Origin: Ignisphaera cupida
GTDB lineage: Archaea > Thermoproteota > Thermoprotei_A > Sulfolobales > Ignisphaeraceae
Length of the DNA stretch: 64,000 bases
Assembly (NCBI RefSeq): GCF_030186535.1
Contig: NZ_JASNVW010000001.1
Location: 558,001 to 622,000, forward strand
Direction of reading: 5' to 3'
Shown one piece after another: positions 37,232-47,164 of this stretch. Under the pieces are notes generated by a model, which saw only the letters and a list, made by a program, of their open reading frames with translations, ran no database searches and was not told where the DNA came from. The first letter of the stretch is position 1, and each line of letters begins with the position of its first letter. A program made the position numbers and the translations under genes.

Positions 37232-37788
37232 TGTTTTTCAACCTCTTCTAAACACAAATCCTCCCGACAACGCATACTTGCTTCAGTTAAGATATTTGCA
37301 GCTACCTTACTTCTTTGTAACATGTTCATTATTCCCCTCAACAAATTTCCACGAACCCTTAAAAGTGTTTTTATATATTCCATCAACTCAACGTTGTTAC
37401 TATCTTTTAATTTCTTCAACAATTTCTCTATACATTCATCAACATGAATAAGCGCTGTTGTTGAATGTTTCAAGGCACACCATATGCTTTCCCACGACGA
37501 TCTAATATTAACATTACCACTCTTCATAGCCTCTAGCTTCTCTATCACAAACATTACTTGACCAACAATCTTTCTCTGCTCTCTAAAGCTATCAATAATG
37601 TCTCCAAATATCGGTGTCCCAACATTAGAATCAGATTCTATCAGATGCTGCTCAACATGGTTGAGGTGGGCAATAGCATAAATAAATTCTTGTATTAGAG
37701 CCTCCTCCCAAACAGCCAAATCTTTTTTCTCCTCAACGACTTTTTGCAATTGTTTTTGCTCAGATTGTGATTCAATTTGCAAACTCAT
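37228..37788 (-). CDS. Hypothetical all-helical protein with His/Glu-rich helices
   Basis: This 186-residue protein has a charged N-terminus (QKQLQKVVEEKKD), then long helices. Two helices carry regularly spaced Glu/His: EEALIQEFIYAIAHLNHVEQHLIE near 28-51 and LKHSTTALIHVDECIEK near 110-126. The pattern could fit a four-helix bundle with a metal site but matches no family that I can name. It heads a two-gene unit with the 92-residue protein. The 287 nt gap upstream (37789-38075) is AT-rich. Confidence 0.5.
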   Translation of the reverse strand: MSLQIESQSEQKQLQKVVEEKKDLAVWEEALIQEFIYAIAHLNHVEQHLIESDSNVGTPIFGDIIDSFREQRKIVGQVMFVIEKLEAMKSGNVNIRSSWESIWCALKHSTTALIHVDECIEKLLKKLKDSNNVELMEYIKTLLRVRGNLLRGIMNMLQRSKVAANILTEASMRCREDLCLEEVEKH

Positions 37789-37994
37789 AGTATATACCTA
37801 CATTTTTATGAAAAAGTTTGCATAAAAAATTTGTTGCTAAGTTAATATATTTAACTGCACTCGACTCTAATAACCACTAAAAATTTGACAATGATCTTAA
37901 TGCTTATCTTTACTCAATTATATTTCTATTCATGTAATAATACTGATTTTTCATTCACTATATACAGATGGATTTCCTAAATAACAGAACCACG

Positions 37995-38023
37995 GCTACA
38001 ACTTATTTGCTGATAATTGTAGC
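37995..38023. repeat. Inverted repeat upstream of the 38076 gene
   Basis: GCTACAA (37995-38001) and TTGTAGC (38017-38023) are a perfect 7-bp inverted repeat with a 15 nt loop, ending about 50 nt before ATG 38076. It could be a hairpin or an operator half-site pair. It is short enough to be chance. Confidence 0.3.
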
Positions 38024-38075
38024 AAGAAAAAATAATAACTGGGTACGTGTTTTGGTTACTCCAAGGTAGATTTAA

Positions 38076-38444
38076 ATGGACATAACCACAATTTTAAGTG
38101 CTAAAGGAGGTATTGAAAAGACTATGGGTGATGTTCTTAGGGTTTTATGGTTATATAAGCGTTTGTGGTTAACAGAAATTTGTATGGAGATAGAAGGCAT
38201 GAATGCAACACTAAAAGAGAATATACCCAGCTACGATGATGTGAGAAGTGCTGTGAAGGAGTTAAGCAATAAAGGATATGTTCAAATGGAAAAAGGCATT
38301 AGAGGCTCGTTGCTGCATGTTCGTGGTGTAGAAGACTATCTTGTAACACTCAATGAAAATCCAGAAATTGTTAGTGCCTTGACTGAAGATAAAAAGCTTT
38401 CTGAGTATATAAGAATAAAGTATAGCATGTTTAAAGCAACATAG
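38076..38444 (+). CDS. Small winged-helix-like protein
   Basis: In this 122-residue protein, residues 17-95 read as a winged helix (VLRVLWLYKRLWLTEICMEIEG, VRSAVKELSNKGYVQMEKGIRG, LLHV). It is a likely DNA-binding regulator. No ligand domain is attached. It is a single gene convergent with alaS. The inverted repeat just upstream could be its own operator (inference). Confidence 0.55.
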   Translation: MDITTILSAKGGIEKTMGDVLRVLWLYKRLWLTEICMEIEGMNATLKENIPSYDDVRSAVKELSNKGYVQMEKGIRGSLLHVRGVEDYLVTLNENPEIVSALTEDKKLSEYIRIKYSMFKAT

Positions 38445-38495
38445 AATACAATGTTTTTGTAAAACCATAGAATATTTTCTTTTAATAAACTTCTA

Positions 38496-41237
38496 TCATT
38501 TTGTCATCTCTTTAATAGCCTCTCTTACGATATTTTCAGCATCTTTTACTGAAGCCTCTACCACACCAGTTACATGATCTCTTTTTCCTCCTGCTTTTAG
38601 CAAAACCTTCTTAGATATAACCTTAGCAAATTCTCTTGCATCAACATATTTTTCTGCTTCCCTGCCAAGTGATATCTCTATAAACGTTCTATTATTCCTA
38701 GGCTGTAAAACAATAAGCACAAGCTTAGGGTCTTTCTCTATAGCCTTTACAATAACACTTTTTAGAAGTTCCTCATCGGGAATTTCTGGCTTCAATATAA
38801 ATACTTTAAAGTTACCCAAATCTTCACTATTCTTAATTATTTGCTCTATTAACAAACCCTCATACATTATTCTATAAGATCTAAGCATATTTTCTAGCAT
38901 CTGAACTTGCTTTACTATACTTTCAGCCCTTTTATCAACATTTTCAATACTTGCATCTAGCATGCTAGAAATACTTGAAAGCTTGTTTTCAAGTTGTTTT
39001 GCGTAATCCGATAATGCTGTTCCTGCTACAAACTCAAATCTTATTACACCATCAGCTATTTTCTCTACATTTACTATCTTTATTGCCCCCACCTCCATAG
39101 TGTTCCTAACATGTGTACCAAAACAAGCTTCTACATCCCAGTTTGGTATTTCAACAACTCTTATCGTTGGTGTCATGGGTACTCCACCTTGGTATAGAAC
39201 AAATCCATATTTTTTCTCAGCCTCATTTCTATCCATATATTTTACACTAACATTCAATCCCATATCAATAACACTATTTGCAATTTTTTCTATTTCTTCA
39301 ATTTCTTTTGGTGAAGGCATTTTATAATGAGTTACATCAAGTCTTGCCTTATATTCTGTTTTTTCTGCTCCAGCTTGCCAAACATGATCTCCTAGAACAT
39401 TTCTCAATGCACCAAGAATTATGTGAGTAGCTGTGTGATGTCTCATTCTTCTGTATCTCACACTCCAATTGATTTCACCTACAACTTCCATACCACTTGT
39501 CAATCCTTTAGAATCTTCAACAATGTGTATAACCACATCCCCAACTTTTTTAGTATCAACAACTTTGTATATGCCCTTATCTGTCTTTATGTAACCAATA
39601 TCACCTAGCTGACCACCACCCTCAGGATAAAAAGCTGTAGCATCTAGAACAACATAGTTTTTATAAACATCTATGACCTTAGCTTTAAACACTCTTTGAT
39701 AGGGATCCTCATGGAAAAGTTTCCTAGTTGGTGGTAGCTTCTCAGCCCATTCAACAACATCCCTAGGAAGCTTAACTTCTTCAAATTCTCGGACAACCCT
39801 TGGTTTGCTGTGACGAGAAGCTACAAGAGAATAGAAGTTGCTTGGAATTTCAATTTTCACTCCATATCTTTTCTCAATTTCTTGAGATACAATATCTGGT
39901 GGTAAGCCATGAGAATCATAGAGTTCTACAAGTTCATCTATAGATGGAGTTCTTTTAACATATTTTTCAACAATTGAAGAAGCCTTTGCTATTATTTCTC
40001 TAAACTTCTCCTCCTCTATTTGAATAATTTCAATTATTCTATTCTTATACTTAATCATATGCGGATACATATCTCCCCAGTAATGTAATTGCTTAGCAAC
40101 AAGCTCAGCAAGTGGAATGCCAACACCTAATTTGCTTAATCTTCTAAGGGTTCTTCTAATAACTAGTCTTGCTAAATATCCTTCACCACTATTGGAAGGT
40201 ACAATACCATCTGCTAACATCAATGCAATGGTTTTTGTATGATCTAGTATTGCATAGACATCAAATACGTTTCTTAGTTGATCCCAAGCATCATTTTTAT
40301 TAATGCCAAGACTTGTTGAAACAATTTCTAATACCTTGTTAAAATCCTCCTTCTTGGTTAGGTCATAACGTCCTGATGCCTTGACTAAGGCATATAAAAT
40401 CTCTTTATCTGGTTCTAAAATATTTAATGCTTTATGAAAGTCTTTAACAAGATCTCCATAAACAGCATGAAAAGCTGTTGGAGTTTTTTGCAAAAACCAA
40501 GCTATTCTCTCTATGCCATATCCCGTATCAACAATTTTTAAAGGCAATTCCACGTAATTGCCATTCTCATCAACCTTAAACATCATAAACACTAGTGTAG
40601 CAAGTTCCAGCCCCCCAACAGCAACCTCAAAACTAGGACCTGCATTTCCTCCACCTTCCCACCAAGACTCTTTAAATGTTATCTCATCCTCAGGTATTCC
40701 AAGCTCATCAACAAAGAACTCCTTAGCAAACTCAACTGTTTCATCAACCCAATAAATCTGTTTAGTTGGATAGTTAAATGCATGGTGACCACCCATTATG
40801 AAATTTGTTAGATGTCTCCCCATGGTATATCCAACAGCATCAATATCTTCTAGTCTTATACATGGCTGTGCAATTACAAGTGGATTTGCTGGTGGATCCA
40901 CAATTCCTGATGTGACATGAGGCTGAAAAACAACAATACTTGCAATTGTTAAATATAGATCCTCTCTCCACCTTGCTACAACAGGTCTAGGCTCTACAAT
41001 TTCATGCCCTCGTTTTTTGAAAAATTCTATGAATAAATTTCTTGCTTCTCTGTAACTCAAAGTTCTTTTAGTCTTTATATCGAAGAATGTATAATCTGTA
41101 CAGGGTGCATCTCCGCAGTTGTCTCTATCTACTACGCTCCAAAAGTCAACCTTGCAATACTTACATTGCCTCCTTCTATATCCTCTTTCATTAAACATTT
41201 TAGTGACATAAATAGATGGATTTATAGGCTTTACCAT
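38496..41237 (-). CDS. alaS: Alanyl-tRNA synthetase, archaeal type
   Basis: This 913-residue enzyme charges tRNA-Ala. An N-terminal Cys cluster (CKYCKVDFW, DNCGDAPC, near 21-41) is typical of the archaeal form. The class II aminoacylation core includes VARWREDLYLTIASI and FIMGGHHAFNYP. The editing-domain zinc motif HHTATHIILGALR (near 604-616) is followed by the CFGTHVRNT block near 707. A C-terminal DHHA1-type domain ends the protein. ATG 41237. It lies downstream of the stalk protein gene on the same strand after an 87 nt gap. Confidence 0.96.
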   Translation of the reverse strand: MVKPINPSIYVTKMFNERGYRRRQCKYCKVDFWSVVDRDNCGDAPCTDYTFFDIKTKRTLSYREARNLFIEFFKKRGHEIVEPRPVVARWREDLYLTIASIVVFQPHVTSGIVDPPANPLVIAQPCIRLEDIDAVGYTMGRHLTNFIMGGHHAFNYPTKQIYWVDETVEFAKEFFVDELGIPEDEITFKESWWEGGGNAGPSFEVAVGGLELATLVFMMFKVDENGNYVELPLKIVDTGYGIERIAWFLQKTPTAFHAVYGDLVKDFHKALNILEPDKEILYALVKASGRYDLTKKEDFNKVLEIVSTSLGINKNDAWDQLRNVFDVYAILDHTKTIALMLADGIVPSNSGEGYLARLVIRRTLRRLSKLGVGIPLAELVAKQLHYWGDMYPHMIKYKNRIIEIIQIEEEKFREIIAKASSIVEKYVKRTPSIDELVELYDSHGLPPDIVSQEIEKRYGVKIEIPSNFYSLVASRHSKPRVVREFEEVKLPRDVVEWAEKLPPTRKLFHEDPYQRVFKAKVIDVYKNYVVLDATAFYPEGGGQLGDIGYIKTDKGIYKVVDTKKVGDVVIHIVEDSKGLTSGMEVVGEINWSVRYRRMRHHTATHIILGALRNVLGDHVWQAGAEKTEYKARLDVTHYKMPSPKEIEEIEKIANSVIDMGLNVSVKYMDRNEAEKKYGFVLYQGGVPMTPTIRVVEIPNWDVEACFGTHVRNTMEVGAIKIVNVEKIADGVIRFEFVAGTALSDYAKQLENKLSSISSMLDASIENVDKRAESIVKQVQMLENMLRSYRIMYEGLLIEQIIKNSEDLGNFKVFILKPEIPDEELLKSVIVKAIEKDPKLVLIVLQPRNNRTFIEISLGREAEKYVDAREFAKVISKKVLLKAGGKRDHVTGVVEASVKDAENIVREAIKEMTK

Positions 41238-41324
41238 AAATGCTTCATCAACTAAACATTATTGTCATAAATAAAACACATTGTTAAATTTTATATGACT
41301 CTACTTCGTAATTAATTTCTTGTT

Positions 41325-41660
41325 TTAGCCAAAGAGCGCTGATAAACCCTCAGCCAACTGCTCCTCAGAAACACCCTCCTTCTTCTCCTCCTTCTCCTCA
41401 ACCTTCTGAGGCTGCTGAGCCTGCTGAGCAGCTGCAGATTGTGTAGCCTGTACTGTTACAGGTGCTACTGGCATGGCAAATGAGGATTTTAGCACATCAT
41501 CTATGTTTATCTCCTTTACTGCAGCAACAAGTGCTTTGAGTCTTATATCATCTATTGCTATACCTGCTGCCTCTAAAACTCTTTTGATATTATCTTCTGA
41601 AATATCTTTTTTTGCTGCATGAAGCAGGAGGACTGCATATATGTACTCCATTTCAAGCAC
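41325..41660 (-). CDS. rpl12: Ribosomal stalk protein P1 (archaeal L12)
   Basis: This 111-residue acidic stalk protein recruits elongation factors. The helical N-terminal dimerisation domain is [21 protein letters not shown]. An Ala/Gln-rich hinge ([20 protein letters not shown]) follows. The conserved C-terminal tail EGLSALFG binds EF-1A/EF-2. The gene is normally in an L11-L1-L10-P1 string. Here the upstream neighbour is an MBL nuclease gene, while alaS still follows. Confidence 0.95.
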   Translation of the reverse strand: MLEMEYIYAVLLLHAAKKDISEDNIKRVLEAAGIAIDDIRLKALVAAVKEINIDDVLKSSFAMPVAPVTVQATQSAAAQQAQQPQKVEEKEEKKEGVSEEQLAEGLSALFG

Positions 41661-41752
41661 CTCTTAATTACATCTCAGCTTATTATAGTGACCCGCTCTT
41701 ATAAGTTATTATTAAGCTTTCAAAGAATTTTTATTTATTGTAATTAAGTATC

Positions 41753-42757
41753 CTAGAAAATTGTTTTTGGCATAACCATAGATTTAATACCTAGCTGCTC
41801 CTCAACAATGGATGCAAACTTTTCTGCATATGAGCTTCGAGAAGCATCTACTATTAAAAGATGTGGTTTTGATTCATCAACATAATAGATAATATCATTA
41901 AAATCTGCATGCCCACTTATTCCAACAATCCACGTGTTACTGGAATTTAGTCTATATATTGTTTTTGCGAATCTTCCTGTTAAAATTATGTGGAAAGAGG
42001 TATTTCTGTAGTTTTTTGCAGATGAAATATGGTTTACCTCTATGAACCACCCAGTTTTTCTAACTTCCTCAGATTCTCTGGATCCTGATGGAAAAACATC
42101 TTGAATTCTATATCCATACCTTTCCAAAACCCTATGAACTTTCCAATGCGAATGTGATAAAAGAAATGGTGCGTCAATACCATATTCACGAAGCTTCATC
42201 ATAACTTCGTGGGCTTTTCCATAGTATGCATACATAGATATAGAGCCCTGACTAAGCAATTTTTTAACAAGCTCTACAAATTTTTGCCATATAATATCTT
42301 CCCCTTCCCTAACATATATTGGATCACCATAAGTAGCATCTATAATAAGTACATGAGGCTCCTTTATAATCACTGTTTTGCTTCCAGGATTCTTGAAGTC
42401 TCCCGTATAAGCAAGTAATATACCCTCTTTCTCAACACTCACCTGTGCCGAACCTGGTATGTGATCAGAATAATAGAGCCTTATTCTAATGTTTTCAAAT
42501 TCTAAAAGCTGATCATAGTTAAGTGGTAGTTTCTTAATCTTTGGAATAGAATAGCCGAGAACATCCAGAAGATCAAGCGTTATTGGAGTTCCTGAAATAT
42601 GTTTACACAGTAATAAGCTTTTGCTTAAATTTACTGTGTGATCACTATGAACGTGAGTTACAAATCTTATGAAGCAACCATTTGAGTGACCATCTATACA
42701 AATCTTATTGAAAAATACTATAGCTCCACTAGCATCTATAGCAACATTTTCTAGCAT
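41753..42757 (-). CDS. MBL-fold exonuclease-like protein
   Basis: In this 334-residue protein the metallo-beta-lactamase metal motif is THVHSDHTVNL, near 34-44. SDHIPGSAQV (near 96-105) and AYTGDFKNPG (near 114-123) are the next motifs. ILTGRF and ISGHADFNDI near 268-277 resemble beta-CASP motifs. Proteins of this type (archaeal Snm1/RNA exonuclease-like) process DNA or RNA ends; the substrate is not decided. It is between taw1 and rpl12 on the same strand. Confidence 0.75.
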   Translation of the reverse strand: MLENVAIDASGAIVFFNKICIDGHSNGCFIRFVTHVHSDHTVNLSKSLLLCKHISGTPITLDLLDVLGYSIPKIKKLPLNYDQLLEFENIRIRLYYSDHIPGSAQVSVEKEGILLAYTGDFKNPGSKTVIIKEPHVLIIDATYGDPIYVREGEDIIWQKFVELVKKLLSQGSISMYAYYGKAHEVMMKLREYGIDAPFLLSHSHWKVHRVLERYGYRIQDVFPSGSRESEEVRKTGWFIEVNHISSAKNYRNTSFHIILTGRFAKTIYRLNSSNTWIVGISGHADFNDIIYYVDESKPHLLIVDASRSSYAEKFASIVEEQLGIKSMVMPKTIF

Positions 42758-42807
42758 TACAAGAAACCTGCTGTTAGTTTCTTATAATAATCTTATACAT
42801 TGAAAGT

Positions 42808-43878
42808 CTATAAAACCTTATCTGCTTCTCCATATTCACCAGAATTTTCATCGCCTATATCAATATCATTCCATGAGATAGGTGGATTGCCATATCTTAT
42901 AATAGGCTTATCTAATTTTGATAAGAGCACTACCCTGCTTGGAATGCTTTCAGAAACAACATTATAACCTATTTTACTTCCCAAGAGCTTTGCAATTTCT
43001 TTAACTTCATTATGAGATGGCATTGCATTACGTGAAAGTCTCGTTATAGAAGCTCCTATGTGCATATATGCCTTAACTTCTACAAAAGTTGGTTGTGCAA
43101 TGTTTAAAAGCTTGGCCCATGCCTCTACAGCTTTCTCATTCATATTAAAACCTCTTACAACTGTTATTCTCACAACTGTTGGTGATGTGAAACTAGGTAA
43201 AAGTTCAAGTGTTTCTAAAGTTTTTTTCCAAAGATTTTTAGATATTGGATTATTGAAATAAGCATAGCTTTCAGAATCATAAGACTCTAAAGAAACATAA
43301 AGCTGTGTGGGCTCTTCATCCAAATTCGCTAGAACATCAGGTCTAATACCCCTCGTAACAAGAAACGTTGTTAAACCCTTCTTGTGAAACTCCTTTATTA
43401 ACTCCCCTAAACGTGGATATAGTGTTGGTTCGCCAGTTAAGCTTATAGCTACATGCTTTGGATTAAGAGATTCCTCAAACATTTTCTTATCAACACCAGG
43501 GTATTTTCTATATCCACTTACTGTTCTTCTATGTTCCTTTACAGCCATTTCAACTAAAAACCGAGGATCATCCACATTCTCAGGAAACTTAAACCATATT
43601 TCATCCCATTGATCCTTAGATCGATAACGCCAGCAATGAAGACAATAATTCCAGCACCAAAGAACAGATGGCGAGAATTGTATGCACCTATGAGATTCTA
43701 TTCCATAGAATTTAGCCTTGTAGCAAAATGCTTTTTCTGTTAGAGCTTTATGAACCCAGTAACACTTCTTTACAGCGCTATGCGCACCTATAATATGATA
43801 TTTTTGTTTTCTAAGCACATTTAGGGCTTCTGAAAGTGGATTTAAAGTCCTATAACTTGCTTTCATTCTTGGATTCAC
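42808..43878 (-). CDS. taw1: tRNA 4-demethylwyosine synthase
   Basis: This 356-residue radical SAM enzyme condenses N1-methylguanosine-37 of tRNA-Phe with pyruvate. The Cys motif is CIQFSPSVLWCWNYCLHCW near 66-84, with the CxxxCxxC at WCWNYCLHC. An N-terminal pair of Cys (CYWVHK and CYKAKFYG) supplies the second cluster. SLTGEPTLYPRLGELI is the SAM-binding GEP block. The start is GTG 43878; ATG 43866 (MKASYR) is also possible. Confidence 0.93.
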   Translation of the reverse strand: MNPRMKASYRTLNPLSEALNVLRKQKYHIIGAHSAVKKCYWVHKALTEKAFCYKAKFYGIESHRCIQFSPSVLWCWNYCLHCWRYRSKDQWDEIWFKFPENVDDPRFLVEMAVKEHRRTVSGYRKYPGVDKKMFEESLNPKHVAISLTGEPTLYPRLGELIKEFHKKGLTTFLVTRGIRPDVLANLDEEPTQLYVSLESYDSESYAYFNNPISKNLWKKTLETLELLPSFTSPTVVRITVVRGFNMNEKAVEAWAKLLNIAQPTFVEVKAYMHIGASITRLSRNAMPSHNEVKEIAKLLGSKIGYNVVSESIPSRVVLLSKLDKPIIRYGNPPISWNDIDIGDENSGEYGEADKVL

Positions 43879-44034
43879 TTTAATAATTAATACTTAAGTT
43901 ACTTTAAATCCCAATGTGCTCTATACTATAGCGTTTTAGAAAATCTCATCTTCATTATTATACGATAATTGTTTATAAGGTCTTAATATTGTATAGTATT
44001 ATTAGAGGTATAATAAGCGTTTATAGGTGCTATA

Positions 44035-45030
44035 ATGACTGTAAGAGCTGTGGTGATATATCATGGTGATTGTGATGGTGTTATTTCAGCAGGTCTGTAT
44101 ATAAGGCATTTTCTACTTGACTATGTGCCAAACAATATTATGCTGAAATTTTCGCATCCCTGGCGTTTAAATGAAGATTTAGAAAAATCAATTAAAAATT
44201 TGAATACAATAGAAATTCTCATACTACTCGACTTAGCCATAGGGGTAAATATTGCTAATAAGCTTAGAGAAATTGTGAAAAGAAATCCAAGCATAAATAT
44301 TGTTATCGTGGATCACCACTTATCATCTACATCAGTGTTGAAAGAACTTCAAGAACTTAGCCCAAGAATTAAGGTGTTGTGGAATAAGGTTCAGTCAACG
44401 CCAGAGGTTCTAGCAATAAATGTAATAAGAAATCTAAATGAATTCGAGCAGGTTTTAATCAAAGTAGCAAATGTTTGTGAAGGTGGTTCTACAAATGAGC
44501 AGCATGTTCGTGAAATTGCTGATAAGATAAAGCTTGTTTTAGCAGTTGAACCAACTAATGAGCAGTTAATTAGGGGTGCTGTTGAGGCTATTGTAAAAGG
44601 AATTGAATTCTGGAATTCCAGAGAATTCAATGAGAAGTACTCTAAAGCTAAGTGGCTTTTACATACTCTTTTAAAGAGGATTGAGGAAAGGGTAGAAAAT
44701 GTGTGTAATTGGAATATAGCCATCTTTCGTGCAGCAGAATCGATTATATATGCAGGTCTTTTTGGAATAGCTTCATCTGAATTCATTAAGAAAATTAGAC
44801 AAAATATGTTGATAATAAGAGAAGAAAGAGAGAAAATAGTATTAACTGTTCGTACAACAAACGATCAGGCGCTAGAATTTTGCAAACTTTTTTCATCAAA
44901 GTATGCTAATATAGCTCATATTACTTATGGAGGACATAAAGAGGCTGCTTCCATGACTATAAAAATTGATAAATCCTTAGATGACTTTGCTACAATAGTT
45001 AAAAACTTCATCAGGGAAAAGTTTTGTTGA
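44035..45030 (+). CDS. DHH-family phosphoesterase
   Basis: This 331-residue protein has DHH motifs YHGDCDGVISAG (9-20), LLDLAIG near 66, IVDHHLSSTS near 91-100, and a C-terminal DHHA1-type YGGHKEAASMTIKID near 302-316. The family cleaves short RNA/DNA oligonucleotides, pAp or cyclic dinucleotides, and includes archaeal RecJ/GAN-like proteins. It heads a plus-strand run of five genes, with nucS starting 5 nt after its stop. AGGTG 6 nt before ATG supports the start. Confidence 0.82.
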   Translation: MTVRAVVIYHGDCDGVISAGLYIRHFLLDYVPNNIMLKFSHPWRLNEDLEKSIKNLNTIEILILLDLAIGVNIANKLREIVKRNPSINIVIVDHHLSSTSVLKELQELSPRIKVLWNKVQSTPEVLAINVIRNLNEFEQVLIKVANVCEGGSTNEQHVREIADKIKLVLAVEPTNEQLIRGAVEAIVKGIEFWNSREFNEKYSKAKWLLHTLLKRIEERVENVCNWNIAIFRAAESIIYAGLFGIASSEFIKKIRQNMLIIREEREKIVLTVRTTNDQALEFCKLFSSKYANIAHITYGGHKEAASMTIKIDKSLDDFATIVKNFIREKFC

Positions 45031-45035
45031 TGTAA

Positions 45036-45800
45036 ATGAGTAAGTGCATAAGTATTGATCCAAAAGATTCATGTCTAGAGACAATCATAAAATTGAATAA
45101 TGCTAAGAGCAGAAATGTTATAATTATTGTTGGGGAAATGAATATAGAATATGTTGGAAGAGCTTCATCTTATGCACCATCTGGAACAAGATTGCTTATT
45201 GCAAAACCTGATGGTAGTCTAATTATACATGAAGCTTCAAAAGTTGAGCCATTAAATTGGCAACCCCCAAAATCACAAATACACTTTGAATGTCGAGATA
45301 ATAAAATATTCGTGAAATCGAGTAGAAAAATACCGCCAGAAGATGTATTTATTGAAATTAACAATGTATATCTAATATCAATTTGCCAACTTGTTACAAC
45401 AAAACTTGTTGTAATTGGAAGAGAAAGTGATATTGTTAAAATGATAGTTTCAAACCCTGGTATTATTGAGCCAGATGCTAAAGTGGTAGGAACAGATATT
45501 GCGACAACGTATGGAAAAATAGATATTTTGCTTAGGAAAGAGAATGGAACATTAATTGTAGTAGAGGTAAAGAATGAAAAAGCAGGAATTTCTGCAGCTC
45601 TTCAGCTAAAAAGATATGTTGATTTTTATAGAGAAAAAGGCTTAGAAGCTAAGGGAATACTTATAGCCCCTTCAATAACTTCTGAGGCACTTAATTTCCT
45701 AATAAGAGAAAATATAATATTCATAGATTTAAATAGAATGCTTCAATTGGTTAACATAAACAATGTGAAAAAGCTCGATAAATATATTAAGGGTAGTTAA
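45036..45800 (+). CDS. nucS: Endonuclease NucS (EndoMS)
   Basis: This 254-residue mismatch- and flap-directed nuclease has an N-terminal beta domain with GRASSYAPSGTRLLIAKPDG (near 43-62). The C-terminal RecB-like core has IATTYGKIDILL, then LIVVEVKNEKAG (near 158-183), giving the D-E-x-K active site, and QLKRYVDFYREKG. In archaea it cuts mismatched DNA on both strands and interacts with PCNA. Its position between DHH and hotdog genes suggests one transcript. Confidence 0.92.
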   Translation: MSKCISIDPKDSCLETIIKLNNAKSRNVIIIVGEMNIEYVGRASSYAPSGTRLLIAKPDGSLIIHEASKVEPLNWQPPKSQIHFECRDNKIFVKSSRKIPPEDVFIEINNVYLISICQLVTTKLVVIGRESDIVKMIVSNPGIIEPDAKVVGTDIATTYGKIDILLRKENGTLIVVEVKNEKAGISAALQLKRYVDFYREKGLEAKGILIAPSITSEALNFLIRENIIFIDLNRMLQLVNINNVKKLDKYIKGS

Positions 45801-45827
45801 ATAATTTAGAAAGAGGTTGTGTTGATA

Positions 45828-46241
45828 ATGTCATTTAATAGTTATGTTCATATAGAGGGAATTCCTTCACTATTTAAAGACACAATTAGAATAAAAGAAT
45901 TTAGAGAAGATAAACAAAATAAATGTATTGAGATATTACATGAGCTAGTGCCAGATTTTTTAGACCAGTATAGCAATGTCCATGGTTCAGCACTAGCTTT
46001 GTTATCAATTCTAGCTGCAGAAAATGTTGCTAAAACCCAAATATCTGACGATGAGTATTTAGTAGCTATTTCTCATACAATTAACTTTATCTCACAACCA
46101 GAAACTTTTGGTGATTTAGAGATAAAATCTTGTGTTATTGGCAAAAGTGATAGAATTATACATGTTCAAACAACTATAGCGTGCAATGACAAAGAACTTG
46201 CGAATGCATTAACAGTGTTCATTACAGAGAAAAGTGTGTAA
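45828..46241 (+). CDS. Hotdog-fold (PaaI/thioesterase-like) protein
   Basis: This protein of about 137 residues has the hotdog central helix VHGSALALLSILAAENVAKT, near 46-65, in the place of the HGG motif of PaaI-type thioesterases. The following strands are VAISHTINFISQPE and VQTTIACND. Acyl-CoA hydrolase activity is possible but the substrate is unknown. ATG 45828 is preferred over the in-frame GTG 45819 because GAGGTT sits 9-10 nt before it. Confidence 0.65.
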   Translation: MSFNSYVHIEGIPSLFKDTIRIKEFREDKQNKCIEILHELVPDFLDQYSNVHGSALALLSILAAENVAKTQISDDEYLVAISHTINFISQPETFGDLEIKSCVIGKSDRIIHVQTTIACNDKELANALTVFITEKSV

Positions 46242-46243
46242 CA

Positions 46244-47164
46244 ATGAATATTGTTTTAATAGGTTTTGAAAGTTTTGGTGTAAGATCTCAGGCAACATTT
46301 ATTCAAACAAAACATGCAAATATTTTCATAGATCCATCAGCAGCACTAGCTCCTAAACGATATGGTTTACCACCACATAAATTAGAGGTTAAGAAACTTA
46401 TAGAGACCTTTAACAAAATAGAGAATTTTCTAAGAGATTCCGAATATATCATAGTTACACATTATCATTATGATCATCACGATCCTGGAAAATTTTTAGA
46501 TCCAACGTTTTTCAAAGGGAAAACAATATTGATAAAAGATTTTGAAAAGAACATAAACTTTTCACAAAAATTACGAGCACAACGTTTCATAAGTATAATC
46601 AAAAATTTTGCAAAAAACATTGTAATATGTGATCAAAAAATAATTGAAATGGGAACAAACAAAATAGTATTTAGCAAACCCCTACCACATGGTATTAATA
46701 CAAGACTTGGCTATGTAATTTCGGTGTGTATCAAAGATGAATATGAATTTCTCTTTACATCAGATATAGAAGGTGGTACTAATGAAGAACATTCTTATAT
46801 ATACGATTTCTGTAAACCTTATGTAGCTATAGTAGATGGTCCACCAACATATTTAATGGGGTATGCATTTTCAGAAAAAGATTTACATCATTCGCTAAAC
46901 TTTCTCAAAACATTCATAGATAAGAATAGCAATGTTTTAAAGTATCTTATTCTTGATCACCATGCATTTCGCGATGAGAATTACGCATCTCTAGTTCAAA
47001 ATATAAGAAACTCACACATCATTATAGAAACAGCTGCTGAGTTTATGGGCTTTGAACCAAAACCTCTTGAAGCTTTAAGAAAAGGTTTATACATGGTAGA
47101 TAATGAAAGTGGCTTAGATTTGTTACATGATGTAGTGAAACATGGGGTGGAGCCAGATGAGTAA
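46244..47164 (+). CDS. UPF0282 family metallo-beta-lactamase-fold protein
   Basis: This 306-residue archaeal MBL protein opens with IVLIGFESFGVRSQATFI. It has NIFIDPSAALAPKRYGLPPHKLE split near 26-48, the metal motif VTHYHYDHHDPG near 74-85, LFTSDIEGG near 167, and ILDHHAFRD near 239. No beta-CASP domain. Its function is unknown for the family. It starts 2 nt after the hotdog stop. Confidence 0.85.
   Translation: MNIVLIGFESFGVRSQATFIQTKHANIFIDPSAALAPKRYGLPPHKLEVKKLIETFNKIENFLRDSEYIIVTHYHYDHHDPGKFLDPTFFKGKTILIKDFEKNINFSQKLRAQRFISIIKNFAKNIVICDQKIIEMGTNKIVFSKPLPHGINTRLGYVISVCIKDEYEFLFTSDIEGGTNEEHSYIYDFCKPYVAIVDGPPTYLMGYAFSEKDLHHSLNFLKTFIDKNSNVLKYLILDHHAFRDENYASLVQNIRNSHIIIETAAEFMGFEPKPLEALRKGLYMVDNESGLDLLHDVVKHGVEPDE

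Noticed and set aside
40900-40930. TGATGTG followed by CTGA inside alaS
   Set aside because: Spacing is only 8 nt and the other boxes are missing; coding sequence.
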